Part shown: positions 52,850-61,068 of the stretch, one piece after another
How the letters are laid out: each line of letters opens with the position of its first letter
Position numbering within the stretch: position 1 is the stretch's first letter
DNA from: Bacillota bacterium
GTDB lineage: Bacteria > Bacillota > Clostridia > Acetivibrionales > DSM-1351
Assembly (NCBI GenBank): GCA_023460955.1
Contig: JAEWOH010000004.1
Span: 1-61,068 of the forward strand
Reading direction: 5' to 3'
Length of the DNA: 61,068 nt
Notes under the pieces: generated by a model
The model's database searches: none
Told to the model about the DNA's origin: nothing
Seen by the model: only the letters and a program-made list of their open reading frames with translations
Translations under genes and position numbers: made by a program

Positions 52850-55753
52850 ATGAGAAATCTCAGAAAGTTAACTGCAGTTGTTATAGCTATAGCATTAGTG
52901 CTTACATCTATGGCTACTGTATTTGCAGCTGCTACTCCAGCTAACGCTGACAAAGCTGCAACTTTAAAAGATCTGGGCCTCTATGCAGGTAAAGATGCAA
53001 CTAATCCTGCAGTTGGTTTGGAAGATGCATTAGAAGTACAACAATCATTAGTATACTTGGCAAATATGTTCGGCTACAAAGCTGACGCTGACAAGATGAC
53101 TGATGATGAAGCAAGCAAAGCTTTAGCTAAATTTGCTGATGCTGATAAAATTGCTGGCTACGCTAAGAATGTAGTTGCTTACTCAGCTGCTAACGGTATC
53201 ATAGCTGGTACTAAGACAAATGACGGTAAGCTCTATGTTAAGCCTACAGCTACTGTTACAGCTGCTAGATTTGCTACATTCATAATCAACGGTTTAGGTT
53301 ATGAACTCGAAGGTTCATATACTGAAGCTGTTGCTCAGCTTGCAGAAATCAACGGAAACAAGATCGATGCTGCTGCTGCTGGTGACCTCACTAGAGATGC
53401 TGCAATCGGTATGATGTACGGAGCTCTTACTGCTAAGACTGCTGCTGGTAAAACTGTAGTAGAAAACTTGGTAGCTGCAAACGCTTCATTAAAGGCTGTT
53501 GCTGAAAAAGCTGGTCTTTTAGTTGACAATTCCGGTGCATTAGATGTAGCTAGTGTAACTGCTACAAATTTAAGAGAGTTAGTTGTAACTTTCAACAAAG
53601 CTGTAACAGATACTGACGCTGCTAAGAAGACTGCTAACTACAAAATAGGATCCAACAATCCTGAAGCAGTTACATTGTCTGATGATAACAAAACTGTTAC
53701 TATCAGAACTTCAAGTGCAAACGCTATGGGCAACTACGGTACAGTTGATTTAACAATCGACAAGGCTGTTGGTTTTGCAGCAAACAAAGAAATCAAGGGT
53801 ATAGCTATAAAAGATACTACAGTACCATCTGCTGTATCTGCAAAGACTACTGGTCCTAAGAACATTAAGGTTACATTGTCTGAACCATTAAAGACTCATA
53901 GCCCTGCTCTTACAGGATCTGATATAGCTAACTCACTTAAGATTGATAATGGATTAATAGCTATTGATTCCGGTAACACAACTACATCAGGTCTTGAAAT
54001 AAACATCAAGACATATTCTGACTTAACAGAAGGATCACATAAGATTGAATTCTTAGCAGATAAGAGCTTATTAGATAATGCAGGCTACAAGTTGCAGGCT
54101 GCTACAATAACTTTTGATTATGCTAAGGACACATCTCCATTAACTCTTTCTGTTGTTGAATCCAATGAAACATCAGTAACTATTAAGTTCAACAAGGCTA
54201 TTGATGCTACTACTCTCATTGGAAATGCCGATGTTAAATTCAGACACACTTACAATACTGACTTCAACCAGGTTACTGGTACAAGTTCAGGAGCTTCAGG
54301 TAGCATTGCGAATTCTGGAGATGACCAGAAATTTACTGTTACCTTCCCTACTGGTAAGCCATTGCCACCATCAACAGTAACTGTTTACATTGATGGTTAT
54401 GACAAGGTTAAAGACAACTATGGTAACAAATTGACTACATCTTCATTTACAGTATCAACAGCTGCTGATTTAGTTAAGCCTACAGCTACTGTAGAATTCG
54501 TAGATGCTAAAACAGTTAAAGTTACATACTCAGAAGATGTTAAGAATGATGGCGGTGCAAATGCTGCTAACAATACTAACAACTACGTATTGAAGTGTGG
54601 TAATGATGTTAAAACTATAACTGGATTTGCATACGATCCAGCTGACAGCAAGAAAGTTATTAAACTCTTTACTGCTGAAGATGCACTTAATGGAACTACC
54701 TATACTTTAACTATAAAGAATGTTAAAGATACTTCAGTTGCTGGAAACCAGATTGACGAAGTAACTCTTACATTTACAGGTACAGACAAGGTTGCTCCTG
54801 CAATTGATTCTATAACTTTAGTTGCTAACGACAAGGTAAAAGTTAAGTTTACTGAAGCTATGGATGTACCTACTATTACTAGTAAGTCAATATACAAGCT
54901 CGATGGTAATGCATTGAAAGATGATGATAAAGTTGAAGCTGTAGATGAAAACAAAGCTGCTCTTATCACATTTAAGACTGCTCCAGCTGCAGGAACTCAT
55001 AAACTTCTTGTAGGTTGGGTTAAGGATGTTGCTGGAAACTGGTCAAAACTCTACCAGGATGAGAAAACATTTACAGGCTTAGATGTTGCTAAGATTGGTC
55101 TTAAAGAATACCAGATCACTGGTAAGAACAACATCAAGCTTAAGTTTGAAGGAACTCTTAAGGATATGGTAGTTTCAGACTTTGCTTACTCAGTAGATGG
55201 CGGTACTAATTATACATCACCTAAGTCATTATCAGTAAGCGTAGCCGATGGAAATACTTATATTACATTGGTAACAAATGATCTTCCAAACACTACTGGC
55301 GGCGGAATCGCTGTTAAGTCAGTTAACAATGCTGACGGCGTAACCTTTGCAAAGAATGATTTTGGAACTACATTAAAATTCGACGTTACTACAGGTATTG
55401 TTGATAAGTGTGCTCCAGAAAAATCATCAATTTCATTCTCTACTAAGGGTGATGCTAAGGGTGACAAAGAAACTTTAGACAAGATATTTATCACTTACAG
55501 TGAAGATATCTACGCAGCATCAGTTCAGGAATCTGACTATACTGTAGCAGGTTATGAAGTTGATAAAGTAGAAGTTGCTGGTAAAGTTGTAACTATAACT
55601 GTTAAGAATCTTGACTACGGTTCATACTCAATCGGTAGTGAAGTTGAAGTTAAGGTTAAACAGGCTGGCGAAATCCAGGATTCTGCTAAGAACGCTTTAG
55701 GCGCTCAGGATGAATGGACATCAGCAAAGCAGAGAATAGTTGCTGCTCCATAA
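52850..55753 (+). CDS. S-layer protein: SLH region plus Ig-like repeats (paralog 2)
   Basis: A 967-residue secreted protein, signal peptide ending VFAA. An SLH-like region (about 30-215; VTAARFATFIINGLGYE, YAKNVVAYSAANGIIAG) is followed by Ig-like domains parallel to those of the gene upstream. The two share the same order of domains and RBS AAGGAGGATTTG, so they arose by tandem duplication. Two cysteines (LKCGNDV and DKCAPEK) are absent from paralog 1. Codons are strongly biased to GCT/AAG-type choices, a sign of heavy expression. Probably a main S-layer component. Confidence 0.88.
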   Translation: MRNLRKLTAVVIAIALVLTSMATVFAAATPANADKAATLKDLGLYAGKDATNPAVGLEDALEVQQSLVYLANMFGYKADADKMTDDEASKALAKFADADKIAGYAKNVVAYSAANGIIAGTKTNDGKLYVKPTATVTAARFATFIINGLGYELEGSYTEAVAQLAEINGNKIDAAAAGDLTRDAAIGMMYGALTAKTAAGKTVVENLVAANASLKAVAEKAGLLVDNSGALDVASVTATNLRELVVTFNKAVTDTDAAKKTANYKIGSNNPEAVTLSDDNKTVTIRTSSANAMGNYGTVDLTIDKAVGFAANKEIKGIAIKDTTVPSAVSAKTTGPKNIKVTLSEPLKTHSPALTGSDIANSLKIDNGLIAIDSGNTTTSGLEINIKTYSDLTEGSHKIEFLADKSLLDNAGYKLQAATITFDYAKDTSPLTLSVVESNETSVTIKFNKAIDATTLIGNADVKFRHTYNTDFNQVTGTSSGASGSIANSGDDQKFTVTFPTGKPLPPSTVTVYIDGYDKVKDNYGNKLTTSSFTVSTAADLVKPTATVEFVDAKTVKVTYSEDVKNDGGANAANNTNNYVLKCGNDVKTITGFAYDPADSKKVIKLFTAEDALNGTTYTLTIKNVKDTSVAGNQIDEVTLTFTGTDKVAPAIDSITLVANDKVKVKFTEAMDVPTITSKSIYKLDGNALKDDDKVEAVDENKAALITFKTAPAAGTHKLLVGWVKDVAGNWSKLYQDEKTFTGLDVAKIGLKEYQITGKNNIKLKFEGTLKDMVVSDFAYSVDGGTNYTSPKSLSVSVADGNTYITLVTNDLPNTTGGGIAVKSVNNADGVTFAKNDFGTTLKFDVTTGIVDKCAPEKSSISFSTKGDAKGDKETLDKIFITYSEDIYAASVQESDYTVAGYEVDKVEVAGKVVTITVKNLDYGSYSIGSEVEVKVKQAGEIQDSAKNALGAQDEWTSAKQRIVAAP

Positions 55754-55764
55754 TTTAGAACTAC

Positions 55765-55797
55765 TTAAACCCCGGAGGATTTCCTCCGGGGTTTTTA
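55765..55797 (+). terminator. Terminator after the second S-layer gene
   Basis: AAACCCCGGAGGA pairs with TCCTCCGGGGTTT, then TT. Confidence 0.92.
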
Positions 55798-55959
55798 TTT
55801 TTGTAAGATAAACTTAATAAAAAGAATGTACAATGCTTTTGGTTTATATGATATTATAAATTCATAGGTGTTGTTAAATTATAGAATATTGCATTAAATA
55901 TTCTATTTTGGTAAGACTTTATTCAAATTTAACCGTATAGTTGTGTATAGGAGGTCGTT

Positions 55960-58227
55960 ATGAACAAAAGAAGAATACTATCTATGATAATGGCTATATT
56001 TATGGTGGCCTTATCCATGGCTAACGCTTTTGCTACTCAGGCACCCATTTCAGATGCTAATACAATGGCACAGGCATTGAATAAGCTAGGGATGATATCT
56101 GGGGACGGAAAAGGAAACTATAATCTTTCGGCTGCTTTAAAAAGAAGTGAAGCTGCAACCTTTGTTATTAGATTATTGGGGAAATACAACTATGTTTTAG
56201 AATACAAGGATAACTACATAAATACTGGTTTTGACGATGTGAAGCCAACAGATTGGTATGCTGCTTATGTCGGATACTGTAAAAGTAATTCCATTATAAG
56301 TGGTTTGGGACAGAATAAGTTTGGGCCAAAAGAGAATGTAACGGAAAAGGCATTTCTTGGTATGACAATGAGAGCTTTGGGGTACACTAGTGATGACTTT
56401 AGTTGGTCAAATGTTTATCAAAAGGCATACGAAATAGGACTTGTAACCGATGAAAGCTATATAGGCAGGGTAAATGATAATCGTGAGTATAAAAGAGAAG
56501 AAGTTGTAAAGGTCATGTATAAAGCACTTACTTTAAAAGTAAAGGGTACTGATACCACACTTATAAAGAAGCTAATTTTAGACGGTGCAATTGACCCACA
56601 GCTAGCAACAAACGCAGGATTTATATCCGATGAAACTCCAACAGCAATAACTAATACTAATGTTTTGGGAGAACAGTGGATTATACTTAAAGTTAACGAA
56701 CAAATTAGACCGATAGGAGATTCAAATATCCAGATAAGCGAAAGTGACAATAAAGCTCCTTTAGGATTTAAAATAGTGCAGCAAACAGATACTGAGTTTA
56801 AGATCAAAACAGAAACTCAGAAATCAGGTGTGCAATACACATTAAAATTGCTTAATATTACCGATTTACAAGAGAATGTAGTCAGGGAAGTTTCAACTAC
56901 GTTTAAGGGCTATGATAATAGACCTATAGAATCAGACCTCTTTAAAATTAGTAAGGTTGAGCAACGCTCAGGGAACGAACTTGAAGTGTATTTTACCCAC
57001 CCCGTAAATATTAATGCTGAACAACCTGATTATTATCAGATACTTCAAGGGGAAACAATCATGGTAGACGGTAATAAGAATAATGTAACAGTTAAAGCTA
57101 TAGAAGGAAGAAAGAATGTAGTTTTAGTTACGACAAAGAATTTTACTTACCAAGGAGATAATGAATATACTATTAAGATTAAAGGTTCTTTGATAAGTGC
57201 CTATGGTACTAATCTTGGTTTAGAGGCAGGGGATCAGAAAACTTTTATTGCGAAGTCTTTGTCTTCCGAAAAGTTCAAATTAATAGGTATAACATCTTAT
57301 AACAGTAAAGTATTACAGTTGGATTTTAATAAACCACTTAATAAAGCTATCTCCGAAAACTTATATATTTATAAAATCTCTCAGCTTACAACGGGAACGC
57401 AATTCCAAGTGGTTAACGCAATTACTGCTGATAACCAATATGGAAAAGATTGCGCAGTTATATTAACTACGGCCAATAGTATGGATAGTAAGTTCGGTTA
57501 TAGTCTTACTGTAGATTATTTAATAGATACCACTAGACAGGAGGTAATTGAAAAGCAGCAGTATTCGTTCAATCCTTCAACGCAAGCAAATTCGGATTTA
57601 AAGATAGTTTCAGTACTTCCGATTGATCAAAACTGCATAAAGGTTATGTTCGATAAAAACATAGATAAAAAATCAGCAGAAGATATAACAAACTTTACAG
57701 TAATAGGCTTGAACAATTCCTCATATGTAGTAAAACCGAAAAAAGCAGTCTACTCAGCAGAGGATCCAAAGTCTGTAAAACTATATATTGAGGCTGATAA
57801 GATTATGACTTCGGGATCTATGTATAAGGTAAATGTAGCAACGACGTTTATGGACTTTACCGGAACAAAAATATCTCTTCCATTGGAATACAACTTTATA
57901 GCTAATAGTGTAGTAAAGGCCAGACCTGAGATCACCAAGGCTGCGTTTATATCGAAAGATACTGTAAAGATTAGTTTTAGTAAAGATATTGCATTAGATA
58001 TACCTAACATTATGACTAATAATTACTACATTGAAGTACTAAATGAAGATAGTTCAAAGAGAATGCCTTTAGCTATAAACTATTTTGATAATAATGTAGT
58101 AGTACTAAAGTTTGATAAAGTAGATTTAACAAAACAGTATGTTTTCAAATACTACAAAATTAAGGATATAACAGGAGATGAGTATTCCGGTGAACAGTTA
58201 AACACTGCTATTGTCCAGGGACAATAA
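55960..58227 (+). CDS. SLH-domain surface protein with Ig-like repeats
   Basis: A 755-residue secreted protein, signal peptide ending NAFA. Residues 30-210 contain three SLH repeats that are closer to consensus than in the two preceding genes: FDDVKPTDWYAAYVGYCKSN and GLGQNKFGPKENVTEKAFLG. SbsA-type Ig-like domains make up the rest (ISKVEQRSGNELEVYFTHPV-like starts). Codon use is less biased, so it is likely less abundant. TAGGAGG precedes the ATG. It heads a likely unit with two TolC-like genes; a weak hairpin lies between. Confidence 0.85.
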   Translation: MNKRRILSMIMAIFMVALSMANAFATQAPISDANTMAQALNKLGMISGDGKGNYNLSAALKRSEAATFVIRLLGKYNYVLEYKDNYINTGFDDVKPTDWYAAYVGYCKSNSIISGLGQNKFGPKENVTEKAFLGMTMRALGYTSDDFSWSNVYQKAYEIGLVTDESYIGRVNDNREYKREEVVKVMYKALTLKVKGTDTTLIKKLILDGAIDPQLATNAGFISDETPTAITNTNVLGEQWIILKVNEQIRPIGDSNIQISESDNKAPLGFKIVQQTDTEFKIKTETQKSGVQYTLKLLNITDLQENVVREVSTTFKGYDNRPIESDLFKISKVEQRSGNELEVYFTHPVNINAEQPDYYQILQGETIMVDGNKNNVTVKAIEGRKNVVLVTTKNFTYQGDNEYTIKIKGSLISAYGTNLGLEAGDQKTFIAKSLSSEKFKLIGITSYNSKVLQLDFNKPLNKAISENLYIYKISQLTTGTQFQVVNAITADNQYGKDCAVILTTANSMDSKFGYSLTVDYLIDTTRQEVIEKQQYSFNPSTQANSDLKIVSVLPIDQNCIKVMFDKNIDKKSAEDITNFTVIGLNNSSYVVKPKKAVYSAEDPKSVKLYIEADKIMTSGSMYKVNVATTFMDFTGTKISLPLEYNFIANSVVKARPEITKAAFISKDTVKISFSKDIALDIPNIMTNNYYIEVLNEDSSKRMPLAINYFDNNVVVLKFDKVDLTKQYVFKYYKIKDITGDEYSGEQLNTAIVQGQ

Positions 58228-58237
58228 TTAAAATAAA

Positions 58238-58264
58238 GGACACTCTTCGGAGTGTCTCTTTTAA
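58238..58264 (+). terminator. Short hairpin after the SLH gene
   Basis: GGACACTC-TTCG-GAGTGTCT followed by CTTTTA; may give partial termination before the TolC-like genes. Confidence 0.65.
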
Positions 58265-58279
58265 AATAAGGGGGTAAAA

Positions 58280-59521
58280 ATGAGAAGTAAAATTATTAGT
58301 TTATTTTTGGTTGTGTGTTTACTTACAATAATACCGGTCAAATCTTACTCAAAAGATATTGGGCAGGATGGGATCCTCCAGCTTAAGCTAGAGGATGCAT
58401 ACATAAAGTCATTAAACAAATCAGAACAAATCGCGAAGAATGAAAGGGATTTATTTGTACTAACAAAGCCTTATGGTGCAGCTAAGATGATACAAAATAG
58501 AAATCAATATAACATGGAGGAACAATTTGGTAGACTATACGAGAAATTAAATAGTGGAGAGTTTCTCCAGTCCTATGAGCAAGGTGAATTAGTAATGTAC
58601 TACTCTATTTTCAAAAATACAAATATCTTTTTAAATAAGCAATTAAGTCCTCAAATCTACCCCGATGAGTTCCCTAATTGTGATGTATGGATCCCCATGA
58701 TGCAAATCAGGATAGCCAATGAATTAGTTAGAATAAGGACTATTGATGCTGTAAAACAGTTGTTCGACAGTATTTTAAGTTTGGATGACCAAATTGGAAT
58801 TTTAGAGGAATTAAATAAAGTCTCAGATTTTGAGAATAAAGAAGCTATAAAGAATTATGAGTCCGGCAGCATATCTAAATCAGATAAAGTTATAATAAAC
58901 AAAAACCATGAGTCAAATAAATTGGAACTGCTCAAATTAAGAAGATTAAAAGAAAACTCTTTAAGGCAACTAAAAAATATTACTGGGTTAAGTTTGAATC
59001 AAAACGTACAGGTTGTGCCGTATTTCATAACAGATCAAGATATAGAGATTCCGAAGTATGAGGACTCACTGGAAAAAGCATTAATCAACAGAAATGAAAT
59101 AGCCTTATCAAAAATGAATCTACTAGCGACCGAAATACAATTGAAAGCTATTAAAGAATATGCGATTCTACTTCCCGATAGTGAAGAAATCCAAATGAAA
59201 AAGCAGGAAGCTATTATGAGGGTTGAAGAACTACAAAATGAAATTGCAGAAAATAAAAATAATGTGTTGATTGATATAAATAAATTATACGGGAACGTAG
59301 AATATCAAAAGAATATATTAGATATAGAAAAATCGAACTTCGAATCAGCCGAAAAAAATAAGAATAGTTCAACTATAAAATATAAGAATGGTTCTTTGAG
59401 TAAAATTGATTTAGCGAAAATAGAAATTGAATATATGAGATCTAAAGCAACGTTCGAAAAAGCTAAAAGGGATTTGGTGTATTCAATTAGTAAATTGAAA
59501 ACTGCATGTGGATTAGGTTAA
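58280..59521 (+). CDS. TolC-family coiled-coil protein (first copy)
   Basis: A 413-residue exported protein with a signal peptide. It is largely alpha-helical with the two-fold TolC/OEP pattern: LKLEDAYIKSLNKSEQI at the N-terminal repeat and EDSLEKALINRNEIALSKMN at the second; ending in IKYKNGSLSKIDLAKIEIEY-type helices. Gram-negative TolC forms an outer-membrane and periplasmic tunnel. Here no outer-membrane genes are seen, so the role must differ: perhaps a channel or spacer across the wall and S-layer. AAGGGGG precedes the ATG. The first 100 residues are unusual and longer than in other TolC proteins. Confidence 0.75.
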   Translation: MRSKIISLFLVVCLLTIIPVKSYSKDIGQDGILQLKLEDAYIKSLNKSEQIAKNERDLFVLTKPYGAAKMIQNRNQYNMEEQFGRLYEKLNSGEFLQSYEQGELVMYYSIFKNTNIFLNKQLSPQIYPDEFPNCDVWIPMMQIRIANELVRIRTIDAVKQLFDSILSLDDQIGILEELNKVSDFENKEAIKNYESGSISKSDKVIINKNHESNKLELLKLRRLKENSLRQLKNITGLSLNQNVQVVPYFITDQDIEIPKYEDSLEKALINRNEIALSKMNLLATEIQLKAIKEYAILLPDSEEIQMKKQEAIMRVEELQNEIAENKNNVLIDINKLYGNVEYQKNILDIEKSNFESAEKNKNSSTIKYKNGSLSKIDLAKIEIEYMRSKATFEKAKRDLVYSISKLKTACGLG

Positions 59522-59547
59522 ATTTAATTGAAATGAGGAGAAGTAAG

Positions 59548-60651
59548 ATGAAAAACGTAAAGAAATTTATTGTATACATGTTAACTTTAATTATGGTTAT
59601 AGCGAGCAATACTCTACCAAGTAGTGCAAGTCCTGAAAAGCCGATAGAAGTAATAACTCTTGATAAGGCTTCAGAAATGGCAATCAATAATAGTACTAAG
59701 TTAAAATTGTATGATGAGAAAATTAGTAATGCTGAAAAGCGCTTAAGTTATGCTGTTAGGGTTGCAGAAATAAGAAAAAATGACTCCTGGCACACCGATG
59801 AGTATCGAAAAGAGGTAAAAACAGCATTAGAACTGACTCCTGTGCAAAAAAGAAATATTTTGATGGTCCTAAAGTTACAAAAGTCTGAAGAGGAAAAGTC
59901 AATTAGGATTAATGTAGCTAAAAATTATTATGACTATCTGTTAAAAGAGACTCAGATCAGTGATCAAGAAAAAGCAATAGATAGAATTAAGAAAAATATA
60001 GAAACAGTTAAGGTTCAGCTAACCAAAGGTCTAGTAACAAAAGACGCCCTGGAGAAAACAGAGTTAACACTTAAAACTGCTGAACAGCAGTACTCAAAGC
60101 TGCAACGAGATCTTGATAGTATTTGTATCCAACTTAACTCAATGTTAGGAAGACCAATAAAAACAGAAATTAGGTTGCAAAGTACAGTTATTCCAGTAAA
60201 AGACTCAAATTTTGAACTTGATAAATTAATAAGTATAAAAAAAGCAAATAGTTCTCAAGTTTTGCAGGCCGCCAATAGTGAACAAGAGGCGAGAATTGAG
60301 TTTGATATTGCAAACTATAGTTCAACAAAAGAGATTCCTGATGGAGTAGATAATGCTAAAAATAGACTTTTAGACTCATCAGCAGACTACAAGAAAACAA
60401 TATCAGATATTGAATGCAATGTATTGAATGATTATAATACGCTACAAAATCTAAGAGATGACATAGAAATCTCTAAGTATAAGGTAGAGGTTAAAAACAT
60501 TGAGTATCAAAGAGCTAAGATTCAATACGAAAGAGGAATTACTGATTTTATTAAATATAATGACGCGCTGCAAAGCTTAGAAAGCGTGCAGATGGAGTAT
60601 GAAAATGCTAAGCTGGATTACTATGTAGCGTATGAGAAATTTGTAAACTAA
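59548..60651 (+). CDS. TolC-family coiled-coil protein (second copy)
   Basis: A 367-residue exported protein, signal peptide ending SSAS. The same TolC-type layout: ITLDKASEMAINNSTKLKLY opening, then long coiled coils (INVAKNYYDYLLKETQISDQ, KGLVTKDALEKTELTLKTAE), and a repeat (IQYERGITDFIKYNDALQSL) with the GxxTxxDxLxA-like turn. The ATG at 59548 has GAGGAG seven bases upstream and lies 26 bases after the first TolC gene, so they are co-transcribed. Partner ABC or RND exporter genes are not adjacent. Confidence 0.75.
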   Translation: MKNVKKFIVYMLTLIMVIASNTLPSSASPEKPIEVITLDKASEMAINNSTKLKLYDEKISNAEKRLSYAVRVAEIRKNDSWHTDEYRKEVKTALELTPVQKRNILMVLKLQKSEEEKSIRINVAKNYYDYLLKETQISDQEKAIDRIKKNIETVKVQLTKGLVTKDALEKTELTLKTAEQQYSKLQRDLDSICIQLNSMLGRPIKTEIRLQSTVIPVKDSNFELDKLISIKKANSSQVLQAANSEQEARIEFDIANYSSTKEIPDGVDNAKNRLLDSSADYKKTISDIECNVLNDYNTLQNLRDDIEISKYKVEVKNIEYQRAKIQYERGITDFIKYNDALQSLESVQMEYENAKLDYYVAYEKFVN

Positions 60652-60700
60652 AAGAAACGGGATATAAGCTAATAACTTATATTCCGTTTCTTTTAGTTTA
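60644..60700. terminator. Strong terminator of the TolC-like operon
   Basis: AAACTAAAAGAAACGG pairs with CCGTTTCTTTTAGTTT (16 bp), with an inner ATATAAG/CTTATAT arm. Confidence 0.92.
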
Positions 60701-60706
60701 TATACT

Positions 60707-61068
60707 GTAAGCGTCAAATAAAAAGGTGCATTGTTTTCCAAATATTATCCGTGAGATAATCTCCAATATACACTAGATCACACTTAAGTTACTTAAGGTT
60801 CTTTAGGTGTTTAAGGTGTTTTAGAGTACAGTCTAATCTTTGGAGGAATGCTATGGATCAGTTAACAACAGTATCTCACGAATATATGTTAAGCCTCTGG
60901 ACAACTAGAATAAAAGAATGCAAATCAAGTGGAATGACCGCCGTCGCATGGTGTAAGATTAATAATATCGGAATTAAAAACTACTATTACTGGATGAGAA
61001 AGATTAAGCGTGAAGCATTTGAAGAATTCTCTTTAGGTCATAATGATAATAATTCTTCGGTTACGGCT
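60707..61068 (+). mobile_element. IS66-family insertion sequence, 5' part (cut by window edge)
   Basis: The left terminal repeat GTAAGCGTCAAATAAAA begins at 60707 and matches the inverted right end at 401-417. A leader of about 120 bases precedes tnpA. The 8 bases outside the end are TATATACT. The element inserted 6 bases behind the TolC operon's terminator, so that operon is undisturbed. Confidence 0.88.
60853..61068 (+). CDS. tnpA: IS66-family accessory protein TnpA (partial)
   Basis: The first 72 residues of a small IS66 helper protein; the rest is beyond the window. The sequence has the family pattern: an N-terminal W-x4-R-I-x-E-C helix, SSGMTAVAWCKINNIGIKN, and YYYWMRKIKRE. It probably binds the element's ends through a helix-turn-helix. 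TTGGAGG lies 6 bases before the ATG. Confidence 0.88.
   Translation, partial: MDQLTTVSHEYMLSLWTTRIKECKSSGMTAVAWCKINNIGIKNYYYWMRKIKREAFEEFSLGHNDNNSSVTA

Noticed and set aside
1..61068. Whole window as a composite transposon or plasmid
   Set aside because: Content is chromosomal housekeeping, 60 kb is large for a transposon, and outer target duplications cannot be seen.

Overview
The window looks like a chromosomal segment of a low-GC, monoderm, plant-polysaccharide-degrading member of the Clostridia, most like the Ruminiclostridium/cellulolytic Clostridium group. This is inferred from gene content and sequence style, not from a search. Signs are AT-rich intergenic DNA, AGGAGG ribosome-binding sites, T-box and FMN leaders, S-layer-homology proteins, and carbohydrate enzymes of families GH94, CE7 and GH3. 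I see no CRISPR array, phage or plasmid genes.

Layout. Both edges lie inside IS66-family insertion sequences in the same orientation: the 3' end of the transposase at 1-417 and the 5' end with tnpA from 60707 to the edge. Between them: 0.5-13.6 kb holds helD, a divergent MMPL exporter/TetR pair, an M14 peptidase, an AAA ATPase, a DUF4173 membrane protein, a DUF2975/XRE pair and a lipoprotein. 13.7-16.9 kb is a T-box-controlled three-gene ABC importer, probably for an aromatic amino acid. 17.2-24.2 kb has an O-methyltransferase, transketolase, a metal ABC transporter lacking its binding protein, and a GH94 phosphorylase. 24.5-29.5 kb has a chemoreceptor, a CE7 deacetylase, a GH3 glucosidase and, after it, a dense cluster of DnaA-box-like 9-mers. 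29.5-35.8 kb has an acidic zinc-ribbon protein, FMN-riboswitch-controlled ribU, galU, a large secreted NAGPA-domain protein and ttcA. 36.0-36.5 kb is tRNA-Pro(UGG), whose 3' end and terminator are duplicated 305 bp downstream. 36.6-44.8 kb has small membrane proteins, an Lgt-like protein, an orphan gene between AT-rich tandem repeats, a phosphoesterase, an MBOAT acyltransferase cluster and murI. 45-47.5 kb is glgC-glgD. 47.6-60.7 kb has a GT39-like membrane protein, then an envelope locus of three SLH/Ig-like surface proteins and two TolC-family proteins.

How the genes fit together. Several genes serve sugar-phosphate and glycan metabolism: GH94, GH3, CE7, galU, glgCD and transketolase. A second theme is the cell surface: S-layer paralogs with strong promoters and structured leaders, TolC-like proteins, the MBOAT group, NAGPA, GT39 and murI. 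RNA-based control is prominent (T-box, FMN riboswitch, S-layer leaders).

The least explained items are the TolC-like pair beside S-layer genes in an apparent monoderm, the DnaA-box cluster at 29.25-29.45 kb, the duplicated tRNA-Pro 3' end enclosing a 245-bp inverted-repeat-rich insert, and the pseudoknot-capable leader of the first S-layer gene.
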